Positions 17,814-27,683 of a DNA stretch of 64,000 nucleotides are shown here, piece by piece. Source of the stretch: an uncultured Erythrobacter sp. (GTDB lineage: Bacteria > Pseudomonadota > Alphaproteobacteria > Sphingomonadales > Sphingomonadaceae); the NCBI GenBank assembly GCA_947488085.1, contig CANKYI010000001.1, positions 1,178,001-1,242,000 of the forward strand, written 5' to 3'. The translations under genes were made by a program, and so were the position numbers. Position 1 is the stretch's first letter. Each line of letters starts with the position of its first letter. A model generated the notes under the pieces. The model saw nothing but the letters and a program-made list of their open reading frames with translations. It searched no databases and was not told where the DNA came from.

Positions 17814-18686
17814 ATGTCGACAACATTTCAGCTCGATACGAGCACCAGCAGAGCCAATCCCACACCAAAACCCATGAGGCGACTGACCGTGCCGCGCGTT
17901 CGCGCACGGAAGAAGGATGGCGTGACGGAAAAGCCTTTGGTGATGCTGACCGCCTATACGGCGCGTCAGGCCCAATTGCTGGATGCACATTGTGATCTTT
18001 TGCTGGTCGGAGATTCACTGGGCCAGGTGATCTATGGCTTACCCTCCACCATTCCCGTTACGCTGGAGATGATGGCCAATCACGGCGCAGCGGTTGTGCG
18101 CGGCAGCTACCATTCGGTTGTCGTGGTCGATATGCCATTTGGATCATACGAAGCCTCCAAAGAGCAAGCATTTGAAAGCGCGTCCTATTTGCTCAAGCAG
18201 ACGGGTGCAGCTGCGGTGAAACTTGAAGGTGGAGAGGCAATGGCCGAGACGGTCGACTTTCTCAATTCACGCGGAATTCCGGTGATGGGGCATGTCGGAC
18301 TGACCCCGCAGGCGGTGAATGTGCTTGGCGGCTATGCTGCACGCGGGCGCTCAGATGCGGAGGCCGACAAGATTGTCAGCGATTCCGTCGCACTCGATAA
18401 AGCGGGTGCGTTTGCCATCGTGATCGAAGGGGTTGTGGAGCCTATCGCAATCGCTGCGACCAAAGCGGTGTCCTGCCCCACAATCGGCATCGGAGCCTCT
18501 GCGCAATGCGACGGGCAAGTGTTGGTGACTGAAGACATGCTCGGCATGTTCGAACGCGTGCCCCGCTTTGTAAAACGCTATGACGATATCGCCAGTATGA
18601 TCGACAAAACGGTCGCGACCTATGCCGAGGAAGTGCGAGATCGCAGTTTTCCGGGCGAGGAACAGACCTACCAGCCCAAAGGCTAA
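17814..18686 (+). CDS. panB: 3-methyl-2-oxobutanoate hydroxymethyltransferase PanB
   Basis: A 290-residue first enzyme of pantothenate synthesis. It transfers a hydroxymethyl group from methylene-THF to 2-oxoisovalerate. Signature segments are [26 protein letters not shown] (metal-binding Asp), VKLEGG and MGHVGLTPQ. The start at 17814 leaves an N-terminal tail of about 25 residues before the barrel; the in-frame start at 17778 would lengthen it further. No panC is adjacent. The stop overlaps the convergent symporter gene by four bases. Confidence 0.94.
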   Translation: MSTTFQLDTSTSRANPTPKPMRRLTVPRVRARKKDGVTEKPLVMLTAYTARQAQLLDAHCDLLLVGDSLGQVIYGLPSTIPVTLEMMANHGAAVVRGSYHSVVVVDMPFGSYEASKEQAFESASYLLKQTGAAAVKLEGGEAMAETVDFLNSRGIPVMGHVGLTPQAVNVLGGYAARGRSDAEADKIVSDSVALDKAGAFAIVIEGVVEPIAIAATKAVSCPTIGIGASAQCDGQVLVTEDMLGMFERVPRFVKRYDDIASMIDKTVATYAEEVRDRSFPGEEQTYQPKG

Positions 18687-19642
18687 TCGCGCGCCAACAT
18701 TCCTGCGACCGGCGCTGCGATCATCAATTGCAGCAGGTGGTAGAGCAAGAGCGGCGCGATAACGAAACCTGCAACCTCGGCAGGAAACATAATCGCGGCA
18801 AGCGGCGCGCCGATGGCAACGCTCTTTTGCGCACCCGCAAATAGGAACGCGGTGCGGTCGGCGTGCGGCAATCGCAGCAAACCACCCGAAATCCATGCGC
18901 CGCCCGAAGCAGCAATCAGATAGACGATCACAATCGCGATCAAAGCAGCCCAACCAAGCGCGCCAAACATAGTGCCCAAACCCTGCTCCACAGCGCCAGA
19001 GAATGCGACAAACACTGCGATCCCGATAACGGCCCGGTCGAGCCAAGCGACTTGAGACTTGCGCTCTTTTAGCCAGTCAATCGTCCAACCCTGCACCGCC
19101 TGCCCGATGATGAAAGGCAGGATCAGGATCAGGCCGATACGCATGATCGTCTCTCCGCCAATCTCCGCCGCATCGCTGCCTGCAAGGACGGCGAATAGCG
19201 GCGCGGTGACGAAGACGCCTGCAATGTTAATCAAAGCTGCGCCCACCACCGAAAGCGCGACATTGCCGCCTGCAAGGCTGGTGTAAGAGGTCGCTGATTG
19301 CACCGTTGAAGGCAGCGTGCCGAGATAGAGGAACCCAAGCGCAACCATCGCGGGCAGCATCGTGCTGGCAATGTGTGAAAGGCCCAGCCCAATCAAAGGC
19401 ATCGCGCCAAACACCCACAGGAAAAGCGGCAAAAAGAAGCGCCAATTGGTGACCCCACGCGCAATCTCACCGCGCGCAATCCGCATTCCGTTCACCAGAA
19501 ACAGCACAAATATCGCTGCGTTCGAAATGATCTGAGCGGTCGCGCGCGCTTCGCCCCCCGCCGGTATCACCATCGCCAGAGCGGTCGCGATCAACAGCAC
19601 CGCGATCATGGGATCACCCAACAATGAGAGACGTGAGAGCAT
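18683..19642 (-). CDS. Bile acid:sodium symporter (BASS/SBF-like) family protein
   Basis: A 319-residue membrane protein with about nine or ten helices and no signal peptide. Segments such as [24 protein letters not shown] and [15 protein letters not shown] match the SBF-like (YfeH type) branch. Some members of that branch transport organic anions with Na+. The substrate is unknown. It converges with panB, and 48 bases separate it from the preceding TPR gene on the same strand. No operon function is evident. Confidence 0.85.
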   Translation of the reverse strand: MLSRLSLLGDPMIAVLLIATALAMVIPAGGEARATAQIISNAAIFVLFLVNGMRIARGEIARGVTNWRFFLPLFLWVFGAMPLIGLGLSHIASTMLPAMVALGFLYLGTLPSTVQSATSYTSLAGGNVALSVVGAALINIAGVFVTAPLFAVLAGSDAAEIGGETIMRIGLILILPFIIGQAVQGWTIDWLKERKSQVAWLDRAVIGIAVFVAFSGAVEQGLGTMFGALGWAALIAIVIVYLIAASGGAWISGGLLRLPHADRTAFLFAGAQKSVAIGAPLAAIMFPAEVAGFVIAPLLLYHLLQLMIAAPVAGMLARD

Positions 19643-19690
19643 GGAGCGCGCCCCTGCCCGTTCATCTGAGAAAAGTCGAGTGATCAGCCG

Positions 19691-21181
19691 CTATCGCACG
19701 ACAAAGTTACCCGGAATCAGCTCGCTGCGCATTGCATCGAACCGGGCCGCCTCATCGTCTCGTTCAAGACCCCGCGCGGCATCAGCACGCAAAGCCAGCA
19801 CTTCCAGATCGTTGCCCACACCAAGCTCAATCGCATTGTCGAGTAGCAAAGCGACCCGCAACCAGTCCTCTCGTTCCGCGCTGTCTTGAGCCAGCAACAA
19901 CAATGCATCGGTGTTGTGCGGATCACCGGCAACATAGCGCGACAATACAACGTCAGCCGCAACATCATCACCGATACCGCGATAGGCGACGATGATTTTG
20001 CGGGTCAGCGGCCATGACCGGCGCACCCGTGCTGCGACTTCGTAGAGCTCTAACGCTCGACGTGAATCACCGCCAGCCAACGCCGCATCGCCTGCAAGCG
20101 AATGGAAATCGCCTGAACCCGGCACACGGTCCAATGATGCACGCGCAGCGCGCTGTGCGCCCGCGGCATTGCCGGACCTTACAAGATCGCGAAGTTGTGC
20201 AGTCGCAGCCGGCAGTGAACCGCCAGTTTCGAGCACAATCCGCTCATCAGAAGGGGTTTGCGCGGAGGTCGTCAAAGCACGTTCTATGAACGGAATGGCG
20301 CGGTCTCTCTCACCCAAGCGCTCTAAACTACGCCCCACAATCATAACCAAATAGGCTGACGCCTCTGGCCGCGACGCGCGTGCAGAGAAGCGGTCGACCA
20401 ACTCTCTGTCGCGTCCGCCCAGCCACAAGGCGCGCGCGAGCAGTTCATTTACGCGCATATTGCTCGGTTGCCGCTGAGCGAGTTCGTCAAGCGTTTCCAC
20501 CGCCGTATCGAAATTGCCCTGCTGCATCTCGACAATCGCAGCCAACATCATGGCCGACGGGACACCATCAGCACTCTGCCCACTGCGCGCCAACAAATTG
20601 CTGGCCAACACAGGATCTCCGCCGCGTGCAGCAAGGACGGCTTGGAGGTAGTGAACCTGTCCAAAGTCGGGCGCAAATTCCGCCAATTCGCGCACTACGG
20701 TAAGCATGTCAGAATACCGCCCAAGATCACCCAAAGTCGCTGCATATTCGGCCAAAACCTCTGGATTACGAGGGTCTGCAGTGGCGGCGGCTTCGAACCA
20801 GACGAGCGATTCTGCAAGCCCGTTTGCATCGCGCACCAATTGGGCGCGCAACAACAATGCAGGCGCATATTCAGGATTGAGGAGCAGCGCGTAATCCGCG
20901 GCTTCGATAGCGGTCAGATGCTCACCACCACGAAACCGCAGCCGTGAAATATCAACCCAAAGTCCGGGGTTTTCAGGATCGATTTCGCGGGCCTGATCAT
21001 ACATCCTGCCCGCCTCGGCCAGATTGCCGTCGCGCATCGCCAAACGCGCATCATCGACCAGCTCTAGGAATGCTGGCTCACCTTGGATCGCAGAACTGCT
21101 GCTCGCGCTTTCTTCGCTCGAACAGGCACTCAGCGTCCCGAAGACCGCAATAGCAGAGACAAGGATCGAGAGCTTACGCAT
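19691..21181 (-). CDS. prsT: TPR-repeat lipoprotein of the PEP-CTERM/exosortase system, PrsT-like
   Basis: A 496-residue exported protein. It has a lipoprotein signal ending at Cys20 (GTLSAC) and then a serine-rich spacer. Tandem tetratricopeptide repeats from about residue 38 to the end show recurring A-x-x-Y/F and P-E/D-P patterns (DPENPGLW, NPEYAPALL, DPRNPEVL). The PrsT assignment is based on position directly after prsK and prsR; the repeats alone are not specific. It overlaps prsR by eight bases. It may scaffold envelope-side parts of the exopolysaccharide/protein-sorting system. Confidence 0.78.
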   Translation of the reverse strand: MRKLSILVSAIAVFGTLSACSSEESASSSSAIQGEPAFLELVDDARLAMRDGNLAEAGRMYDQAREIDPENPGLWVDISRLRFRGGEHLTAIEAADYALLLNPEYAPALLLRAQLVRDANGLAESLVWFEAAATADPRNPEVLAEYAATLGDLGRYSDMLTVVRELAEFAPDFGQVHYLQAVLAARGGDPVLASNLLARSGQSADGVPSAMMLAAIVEMQQGNFDTAVETLDELAQRQPSNMRVNELLARALWLGGRDRELVDRFSARASRPEASAYLVMIVGRSLERLGERDRAIPFIERALTTSAQTPSDERIVLETGGSLPAATAQLRDLVRSGNAAGAQRAARASLDRVPGSGDFHSLAGDAALAGGDSRRALELYEVAARVRRSWPLTRKIIVAYRGIGDDVAADVVLSRYVAGDPHNTDALLLLAQDSAEREDWLRVALLLDNAIELGVGNDLEVLALRADAARGLERDDEAARFDAMRSELIPGNFVVR

Positions 21182-22538
21182 GAAGATCGTATTGTTTCAG
21201 CAGATCATAAAGCGTGGGCCGGCTGATCCCCAGCAACTTGGCAGTGCTGGAAATATTGCCTTCACTGCGAGCAAGAGCATGGCGGATAACCCGCCGATCT
21301 GCGGACTCACGTGCGGCTTTTAGATTGAGCACTTCGGCAGGTTCTTCTTCGCCATCGTCAAAGTCGAGATCGGCAGCATTCACCAATTTGCCATCCGCCA
21401 TGATCACCGCACGTTTGACCCTGTTCTCCAACTCGCGGACATTGCCCGGCCAATCATGTGCATCAATCGCCGCCAACGCATCGGGCGCAAAGCCAGTGAC
21501 CGTCGGGTTCATCTCGGTTGAGAAGCGCTTGAGGAATGCCTTGCCCAGGAGAACCGCGTCGCCGTGCCGCTCTGCGAGACTAGGGATACGCACCACAATT
21601 TCGGCGAGCCGGTAAAATAGGTCTTCCCGGAAAGTGCCCGCGCTGATCATGGATTCAAGGTCCTGATGCGTTGCGCAAACGATACGAGTGTCGACTGCGA
21701 TTGTCTTGCGTCCGCCGATGCGTTCAATAGTGCGCTCTTGCAGGAACCGCAGCAATTTAACCTGAAGTGGCAGTGGGATGTCGCCGACCTCATCGAGGAA
21801 CAGCGTACCGCCATTGGCGCTTTCGATCTTACCTTCAGTGGTTTTGACAGCGCCCGTAAACGCGCCCTTTTCATGCCCGAACAATTCACTTTCGAGCAGG
21901 TTTTCGGGGATCGCCGCGCAGTTAATCGCGACAAAAGGTTTGTCGGAACGATTGCTGGCATCGTGTAGCCCTTGCGCTAGCAGTTCCTTGCCTGTCCCGC
22001 TTGCGCCCAACAGCATCACAGAAACACTGGTCGAAGCGACGCGTTCGATAGTCCGCGCAACCTTCACCATCTCCGGCGCGCCCGTGATCAGGCGACCAAG
22101 GACCGTCTTGTCTTCACTTGCATGAGCGACAAGGCGGCGGTTTTCATCCTCTATCTGGTGCAGGTTGAACGCCCGGCGCACAATCAGTCCAAGCGCATCA
22201 ATATCAACCGGCTTCTGATAGAAGTCGTAGGCCCCGTGCTCAATCGCTTGCAATGCACTTTCACGCGCGCCATGGCCGCTGGCAACGATGACCTTCGTAT
22301 CCGGCTTCAATTCCATAATCGCATCAAGGACTGCAAAGCCCTCTGTGGTCCCATCGGGATCAGGTGGCAGGCCGAGATCAAGCGTCACCACCGACGGCAT
22401 TTCACTGCGCAAAGCCGCAATCGCGCTGTCTCGGTCGCCGGCAATCACGACTTCAAAGTCATCATAGGCCCATTTGAGCTGTGCTTGCAGGCCCTCATCA
22501 TCCTCGATGACAAGCAAGGTGGGTTTCTTGTCAGCCAT
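21174..22538 (-). CDS. prsR: PEP-CTERM-box sigma-54 response regulator PrsR
   Basis: A 454-residue NtrC-type activator. It has a receiver domain (1-125) with phospho-acceptor Asp54, and an AAA+ domain (about 145-385) with Walker A GASGTGKE (178-185) and the sigma-54-contacting GAFTGA (225-230). A Fis-type helix-turn-helix sits at the C terminus (ISSTAKLLGISRPTLYDLLKQY). PrsR is the partner of PrsK and is predicted to activate sigma-54 promoters of PEP-CTERM target genes. The ATG shares its first base position with the last base of prsK, and its end overlaps the TPR gene, so the three are coupled. Confidence 0.93.
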   Translation of the reverse strand: MADKKPTLLVIEDDEGLQAQLKWAYDDFEVVIAGDRDSAIAALRSEMPSVVTLDLGLPPDPDGTTEGFAVLDAIMELKPDTKVIVASGHGARESALQAIEHGAYDFYQKPVDIDALGLIVRRAFNLHQIEDENRRLVAHASEDKTVLGRLITGAPEMVKVARTIERVASTSVSVMLLGASGTGKELLAQGLHDASNRSDKPFVAINCAAIPENLLESELFGHEKGAFTGAVKTTEGKIESANGGTLFLDEVGDIPLPLQVKLLRFLQERTIERIGGRKTIAVDTRIVCATHQDLESMISAGTFREDLFYRLAEIVVRIPSLAERHGDAVLLGKAFLKRFSTEMNPTVTGFAPDALAAIDAHDWPGNVRELENRVKRAVIMADGKLVNAADLDFDDGEEEPAEVLNLKAARESADRRVIRHALARSEGNISSTAKLLGISRPTLYDLLKQYDLHA

Positions 22539-24661
22539 TATGCGACCTCTTCCGACTGTGATTGATCCCGTTTCTCAAGCAACTTTGTCGCCTCTGGAAC
22601 GGGAAGAGTTATTGTAAAACGTGTGCCGACATCCTCGCGGGACTCGACCGCGACGCGACCGCCCATCGCCTTGATCATTTCGCGTGCTTCAAATGCACCG
22701 ATGCCAAAACCGCCCTGTTTTGACGAAACGAATGGTTTGAACAGGCCGCTGCGCACGAATTCGGGCGACATGCCGTGACCGGAATCGATAACTTCGATTT
22801 GCCCCGACAGGCCATCGCTGACGACGCTGAGGAAAACGGTGCTGTCTGGATCGCTCGCATCAATGGCATTCTGGATGAGGTGGATCAGCGCCTGCTCAAG
22901 GCTTTCATGATCAGCCAAAATCTTCACAGGATCAGAGCGTGTGACCTGAACCGGATGCACGGTCTTGAAGCGCTGAGAGATGGATTGCGCCAAGCCAGCC
23001 AGATCAAGGGTGCGCAGGTTCTGAGACTGACCTGAGCCATACCGACTAAGCCGGGCGAGCAGTGCATTCAATTTGTCCGATGAATTGCGCAAAGTGACCA
23101 GCATATCGGCGCGAAATTCTGGGTTGTCGGCGTGCTTTTGTGCATTGCCTGATAGCAGCGACAACTGACTGGCGAGGTTTTTGATATCGTGCATGACAAA
23201 CGCCATCCGGCGGTTGAATTCGTCAAACCGGCTTGCGTCCATCAATGCCTGTTGCCCCGCTTGTTCCGCAAGGTAGCTGGCCAATTGCTGACCCACCACG
23301 CGCAAGAGGTCAAAATCTTCCCAATCGAGCCGACGCTCAATTCTGGGGCGCGCCAGCACGATCGCTCCGACAAGGCGGTCGAAGTGAATAAGGGGCACAA
23401 GCGCCCAAGCATCCTCGGCCTCACACAGCCATTGGGGCACATGTTTCAATTCACCATGGCGGTCGACCCCTGCGCGTACTTCATCAAGGTCAAGGATATG
23501 ACTGTGCTGTTCCAAAAGACCCGACAACGCATAATCGCCTGCGGTCGCTGGCACTTCAATCGTTGCCCAGTTCCAGCGCGAGGTGAGCTCCAATTGCGCC
23601 TCTTCATTGGGGATCAGCAGCAGGCCCGCAGGACTATCGGTAATGTCCGCAATCGCTTTGACCGCGCGTTCGTGAAAGCTGGCGTTGGCGCTTGATCCGT
23701 GGCCGATTGTACGAGTGAACCGCAGCCATTCTTCGCGGTAATCATAGCGGTGCTGGAACAGATGTTTGATCGCCGTCACGCGCAGCCAACCGCGCAACCG
23801 CTCAGACGGCAACCATGCCAGCGCCGCCACGCAGGCCAGCACCAGAAATACAATCTGACTTGCGCGCGCCATGTCCCCGCCAATGAGAGCGAGGCTGCGC
23901 GTGATTAACACCATAACAAGCAGATAAAGGCCGATGACGAGCAATGAGAGTGTCTGGAACGTCACCGCGCGAGATGGGCGGAATTGCAGACCGGCACTCG
24001 CCGCATTGGCGCCAATAGCGAGCAGCGCCGCCATCATCCCTGCAACCCCACCACGCGCTGTCACCAACAATGCTGGATACTCGCCGCTGAGATATGCGAT
24101 GGTGTAAAGGTTGAGATCATAGGCAAAGATACCCGCAAGCCCGATCCCGCTCCACCGGATGATCCGCCGCGATGATGCGGCGGCACCGGCATAGAGATTG
24201 TGCAGCAGCATCAGCGCACCAATCGCGACGAGCATATTGAGCAGAGTGCCAACTTCGAAGATAACCTGTGCGATCTGGGGAATTGTTCCCGCTTGAGCAG
24301 CCACGACCAAAAGCACAGGCTGGAACAATTGCACCAATCCCAGCGCAATGATCACTGGCCTAATCGGCTTGAGACTCTCGTCGCGACCATCGGCGGCAAA
24401 CAGGCGAAAAATCACTGCGATCAACGCCAGATTTCGCGCGGTGGTCGCCAGCTCAATCGCCGCGGCACCTGGCGCATAACTTACGGAAGCGACGCACCAG
24501 ATCACCATGGTTACGCAGGCAGCCAAAACCGCTGCACGATCCGGACGATCGCGATCACCGAAGCGTGCGATCCACAGGCCCGCGCCTGCGCTCAAAACCG
24601 CACCGCCAGTGTGAAGCAGCAGCGCTGCGTAAGCGGTGATATCTGGCGACCCCGCAATCAT
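22538..24661 (-). CDS. prsK: PEP-CTERM system sensor histidine kinase PrsK
   Basis: A 707-residue kinase. About eight N-terminal helices (1-300) are followed by a GAF-like region (about 330-480), the H box in FVMHDIKNLASQLSLL (about 510) and an HATPase domain (DSGHGMSPEFV, KQGGFGIGAFEAREM). This arrangement of a long membrane sensor, GAF and kinase is characteristic of PrsK. It overlaps the glycosyltransferase upstream by four bases and prsR downstream by one base. The signal it senses is not known. Confidence 0.93.
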   Translation of the reverse strand: MIAGSPDITAYAALLLHTGGAVLSAGAGLWIARFGDRDRPDRAAVLAACVTMVIWCVASVSYAPGAAAIELATTARNLALIAVIFRLFAADGRDESLKPIRPVIIALGLVQLFQPVLLVVAAQAGTIPQIAQVIFEVGTLLNMLVAIGALMLLHNLYAGAAASSRRIIRWSGIGLAGIFAYDLNLYTIAYLSGEYPALLVTARGGVAGMMAALLAIGANAASAGLQFRPSRAVTFQTLSLLVIGLYLLVMVLITRSLALIGGDMARASQIVFLVLACVAALAWLPSERLRGWLRVTAIKHLFQHRYDYREEWLRFTRTIGHGSSANASFHERAVKAIADITDSPAGLLLIPNEEAQLELTSRWNWATIEVPATAGDYALSGLLEQHSHILDLDEVRAGVDRHGELKHVPQWLCEAEDAWALVPLIHFDRLVGAIVLARPRIERRLDWEDFDLLRVVGQQLASYLAEQAGQQALMDASRFDEFNRRMAFVMHDIKNLASQLSLLSGNAQKHADNPEFRADMLVTLRNSSDKLNALLARLSRYGSGQSQNLRTLDLAGLAQSISQRFKTVHPVQVTRSDPVKILADHESLEQALIHLIQNAIDASDPDSTVFLSVVSDGLSGQIEVIDSGHGMSPEFVRSGLFKPFVSSKQGGFGIGAFEAREMIKAMGGRVAVESREDVGTRFTITLPVPEATKLLEKRDQSQSEEVA

Positions 24662-26043
24662 CGCGCACCCTCAGGCCACAGCACCACCCGCACCGTTTGC
24701 AACAGGATCACCAAATCCAGAAACGGCGTGTAGTTCTTTGCGTAATACAGATCATACTCGAGCTTTTTGCGGCTATCATCAGTCGACGCGCCATAGGGGT
24801 AGTTGATCTGCGCCCACCCGGTGATGCCGGGTTTCACCATGTGCCGTTCGCCGAAAAACGGGATCTGCTCTTGCAGATCGTCGACGAATTGAGGGACCTC
24901 CGGACGCGGCCCGACAAAGCTCATTTCGCCTTTCAGAACGCTCCACGTTTGCGGCAATTCATCAATGCGAACTTTGCGAATAAAGCTGCCGACACGGGTG
25001 ATGCGGCTGTCGTTTTTCTCTGCCCATTTCGCACCGTCCTTTTCAGCATCGGTGCGCATGGAACGCAGTTTGATAAGATGGAACTTCTCTCCATACAGAC
25101 CCACGCGTTCCTGTTTGAAGAATGCGGGTCCCTTGCTGTCCAGCTTCACGATGATCGCAAAAATACCGATGATCGGGAATGTCAGCAAAAGCAGAACCAA
25201 GCTGGCAAAAATATCAAAGATGCGCTTCACCGCGCTCGAAAAAACCCGCCCACTGGAAAAGCCATCGGAGAAAATCAACCAACTGGGATTGACTGTATCG
25301 AGATCTACCCGGCCCGTCTCACGCTCCAGAAAGCTGGAGAAATCATTGACGTGCACGCCTTTGGTTTTGATCCGCAGCAAGTCATTCAGCGGCAGCGCAT
25401 TGCGCCGCTCTTGCAATGCAAGGACCACTTCGCTGACGCCGAGATTTTCGACAAATCGTCCAAGATCATGGATCGCATCACGCGCAATCGCTTCTTCAAC
25501 GGCGCGCTCAGGTTCTCCCATGGCAATGTAAGAGACGATCGCGAAACCGGCTTCAGGCTTGTCGCCCAATTCGCGCAGGCGCTGCGCCCGGTCGCCTGCA
25601 CCCAGCACCATGACCCGGCGACGGAACGAAGATGAACCGAGAAAACTGGTGAGCAGCAAGCGGTCCGCGACCAGCACGAGCACCGCAAATCCCATCGAGT
25701 ATAGCAAGGTCGAACGCCAGAATGTTTCGCCGGGCAGAACCCAGTCAATCGCTGCAAGAACGATGATGCCTAGGCTGATCGCAACCAGCAGCCGCGCACC
25801 TGCAAAACGCAAAGAGCGCAGCGCGTATGGGCCGTAAACTCCGACCGAAATCATCGCGAGCCATACCACACAAGCCGATCCCACAAGCGGGATCCAACGG
25901 TCTTCGAGCAGACCCGGATCGATCCCAATCTGCATTGCTCGCAATTGCCAGGCCAGCTCACTCGCAACCATCAACAGCGCGAAATCAAGCAAGCCGAGCA
26001 GGAGCACGGCGTGGGGAATATAATGCTTGAACAAGCGGATCAT
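24658..26043 (-). CDS. XrtA/PEP-CTERM-associated sugar transferase (TIGR03013-like)
   Basis: A 461-residue polyprenyl-phosphate sugar-1-phosphate transferase. N-terminal helices (about 10-125) and a CoA-binding-like region precede the bacterial sugar transferase domain (about 265-461). That domain begins at KRIFDIFASLVLLL and contains KLRSMRTDAEKDG, DELPQTWSVLKGEMSFVGPRPE and KPGITGWAQI. It would start assembly of an exopolysaccharide repeat on the lipid carrier. It is the first gene of the prsK-prsR-prsT unit. The 146 bases upstream (26044-26189) contain a small palindrome GTAAA-C-TTTAC at 26111-26121 but no clear sigma-54 promoter by eye. Confidence 0.92.
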   Translation of the reverse strand: MIRLFKHYIPHAVLLLGLLDFALLMVASELAWQLRAMQIGIDPGLLEDRWIPLVGSACVVWLAMISVGVYGPYALRSLRFAGARLLVAISLGIIVLAAIDWVLPGETFWRSTLLYSMGFAVLVLVADRLLLTSFLGSSSFRRRVMVLGAGDRAQRLRELGDKPEAGFAIVSYIAMGEPERAVEEAIARDAIHDLGRFVENLGVSEVVLALQERRNALPLNDLLRIKTKGVHVNDFSSFLERETGRVDLDTVNPSWLIFSDGFSSGRVFSSAVKRIFDIFASLVLLLLTFPIIGIFAIIVKLDSKGPAFFKQERVGLYGEKFHLIKLRSMRTDAEKDGAKWAEKNDSRITRVGSFIRKVRIDELPQTWSVLKGEMSFVGPRPEVPQFVDDLQEQIPFFGERHMVKPGITGWAQINYPYGASTDDSRKKLEYDLYYAKNYTPFLDLVILLQTVRVVLWPEGAR

Positions 26044-26189
26044 TGTGGTGGCACAGCCTTGATCGAGGATTTCAGTGAAACCCTCTTTAGGACCGAGTGC
26101 TTAAGTGTCGGTAAACTTTACACCAGATGATTTATCCCTGCATTTCCGGGGATTTCATCGGTTAATGCGCAGGTAACCGGTTCCTACCG

Positions 26190-27527
26190 TCAATTGCGCG
26201 GTGCACCGGCAAGGCGCGGCGGTGCAGGCGTCAAACAATCCGCTCTGCCACAACGCGGGCAGCCCACGCCCAGCGGCACGGCGTCTTGCCGGTCGAGAGA
26301 GATGCCGCGTGCATGGGCAAGCTCCCCTGCGAAACGCGCCTCCAACCCCAACACAACCGATCGCCGCGCAGAACAGGCCGCACCGTCAACTTCGATTGTG
26401 CGGGCGATAGTGAACCAATGGCGCGATGCGGCCTCGCCCTCGCCAAAGGTCACCGCCTGCATGAACATCGTGCCTCGGCTCTCGAACGCAGCATAAGGTG
26501 CCCATGCGGGCCAGCGTGCGCCGTCCAAGGGATAAATCGCCCCGCTTGCTCCCGCGCTGAAATGCACCATCCGGCCTGTGCGGCCGAAGCGTGCGGAAAA
26601 GAATGGCAGACCGCGCTCTCCGACACGCTGGAGAGTGGTCAGACGCTCTGCCAACTGGTCAAAGCTTACCGCAAACCGGCGCTGTAACACCGCCAAGTCA
26701 TAGCCAGTTTGCTCACAAGCGCGCAGCAGACGGCGATAGGGCATCAACAGGGCAGCCGCGATGTAATCCGTCACATGTTCACGGAATCGATCGCGCGCCT
26801 CGGGAGACGACAGCTTTGCACCCGCAACCAGCGTATCGATATCCTCGCGCTGTTCAATACTGGCGATTTGCCGGGCAATCTGGAACCGCCGCGCAGCCCC
26901 GCCCAGCATCTCCGACAATTGCAATTGGCGCGCATGCAGATCGAGCCGTTGGACGAGGCCCGGAATAACCTCAGCCGGCATGACTCTGACCGAGAGGCGG
27001 TGTTTTTCACGCAAGCGCTCCGTCAAAGCGATGCTGATATCACCGCGCGACAATCGCAGCTCGTCCGCCAAATCCTCCGCTGCATGGTCAAGGTCGGCAA
27101 AATGGTTCTGCCACCGCTCAACTGCCTCGCGCGCCTCGTTAGCGGGGTCTTCGCCGCGCGCAGAGCCGGGCTGAGAGTTATCATAGAGCCTTGCAAAGGC
27201 AGCGGCTGCTTGCGGGGCTGCGGAGAGGAACTCCTGCACTTCCTCGCGATCAATCCCCAGATCGGCAAAACGCTTATCCGCCATCCGCCTGATCAGCCCA
27301 TCAACACCGCCAATTGCTTCGTCCTCTCGCAAAGAACGCGGGTCAAAGTCGTATCGTTCGATAACCTGCACCAGCACCCTTGCGGAGAGCGGGCGCTGAT
27401 TTCGCTCAATCAGGTTTAGGTAGCTTGGGGAAATGCCGAGCGAGGCAGCCATAGCGGCTTGGGTTAGCCCTTCGCGTTTGCGCAAACGGCGCAAGGAGGG
27501 ACCGGCGAGGAGTGCGCTGTCTGTCAT
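26190..27527 (-). CDS. ScfR-like XRE/ImmA-domain regulator of short-chain acyl/glyoxylate metabolism
   Basis: A 445-residue regulator. It has an N-terminal XRE helix-turn-helix (LRKREGLTQAAMAASLGISPSYLNLIERN). A central IrrE/ImmA-like region reads HVTDYIAAALLMPYRRL, without a clear HExxH motif. The C-terminal DUF2083 region ends in a cysteine pair (CPRCGRADC) likely to bind zinc. This architecture matches ScfR/RamB/PccR-type regulators that respond to acyl-CoA status. It is divergent from aceA, 156 bases apart, which supports control of the glyoxylate shunt. The start at 27527 is chosen because homology begins there; the in-frame start at 27593 would extend into the shared promoter region. 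Confidence 0.87.
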   Translation of the reverse strand: MTDSALLAGPSLRRLRKREGLTQAAMAASLGISPSYLNLIERNQRPLSARVLVQVIERYDFDPRSLREDEAIGGVDGLIRRMADKRFADLGIDREEVQEFLSAAPQAAAAFARLYDNSQPGSARGEDPANEAREAVERWQNHFADLDHAAEDLADELRLSRGDISIALTERLREKHRLSVRVMPAEVIPGLVQRLDLHARQLQLSEMLGGAARRFQIARQIASIEQREDIDTLVAGAKLSSPEARDRFREHVTDYIAAALLMPYRRLLRACEQTGYDLAVLQRRFAVSFDQLAERLTTLQRVGERGLPFFSARFGRTGRMVHFSAGASGAIYPLDGARWPAWAPYAAFESRGTMFMQAVTFGEGEAASRHWFTIARTIEVDGAACSARRSVVLGLEARFAGELAHARGISLDRQDAVPLGVGCPRCGRADCLTPAPPRLAGAPRN

Positions 27528-27536
27528 TCGACCGCT

Positions 27537-27552
27537 TGTAACTATCTTTACA
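27537..27552. promoter_or_regulatory. Candidate operator TGTAA-N6-TTACA between the ScfR-like gene and aceA
   Basis: An inverted repeat nine bases upstream of the regulator ATG, followed by a further TTACA copy at 27556-27560, so three half-sites occur within 24 bases. The position suits autoregulation or control of aceA. The assignment is by eye only. Confidence 0.35.
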
Positions 27553-27683
27553 TTATTACACAAGAATTGCCCAAGATCGCACCATACAGACACGAAATTC
27601 AGTAACTTTTCCTGTCACGCTGCATCGCAACATGGCACAAGGAACTCATCACCTCCCCAACCTCTCGAATTCAGGAGCTCGCC

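Noticed and set aside
24697..25635. 312-codon open frame on the plus strand across the sugar transferase
   Set aside because: Antisense shadow of a gene with clear sugar-transferase motifs.
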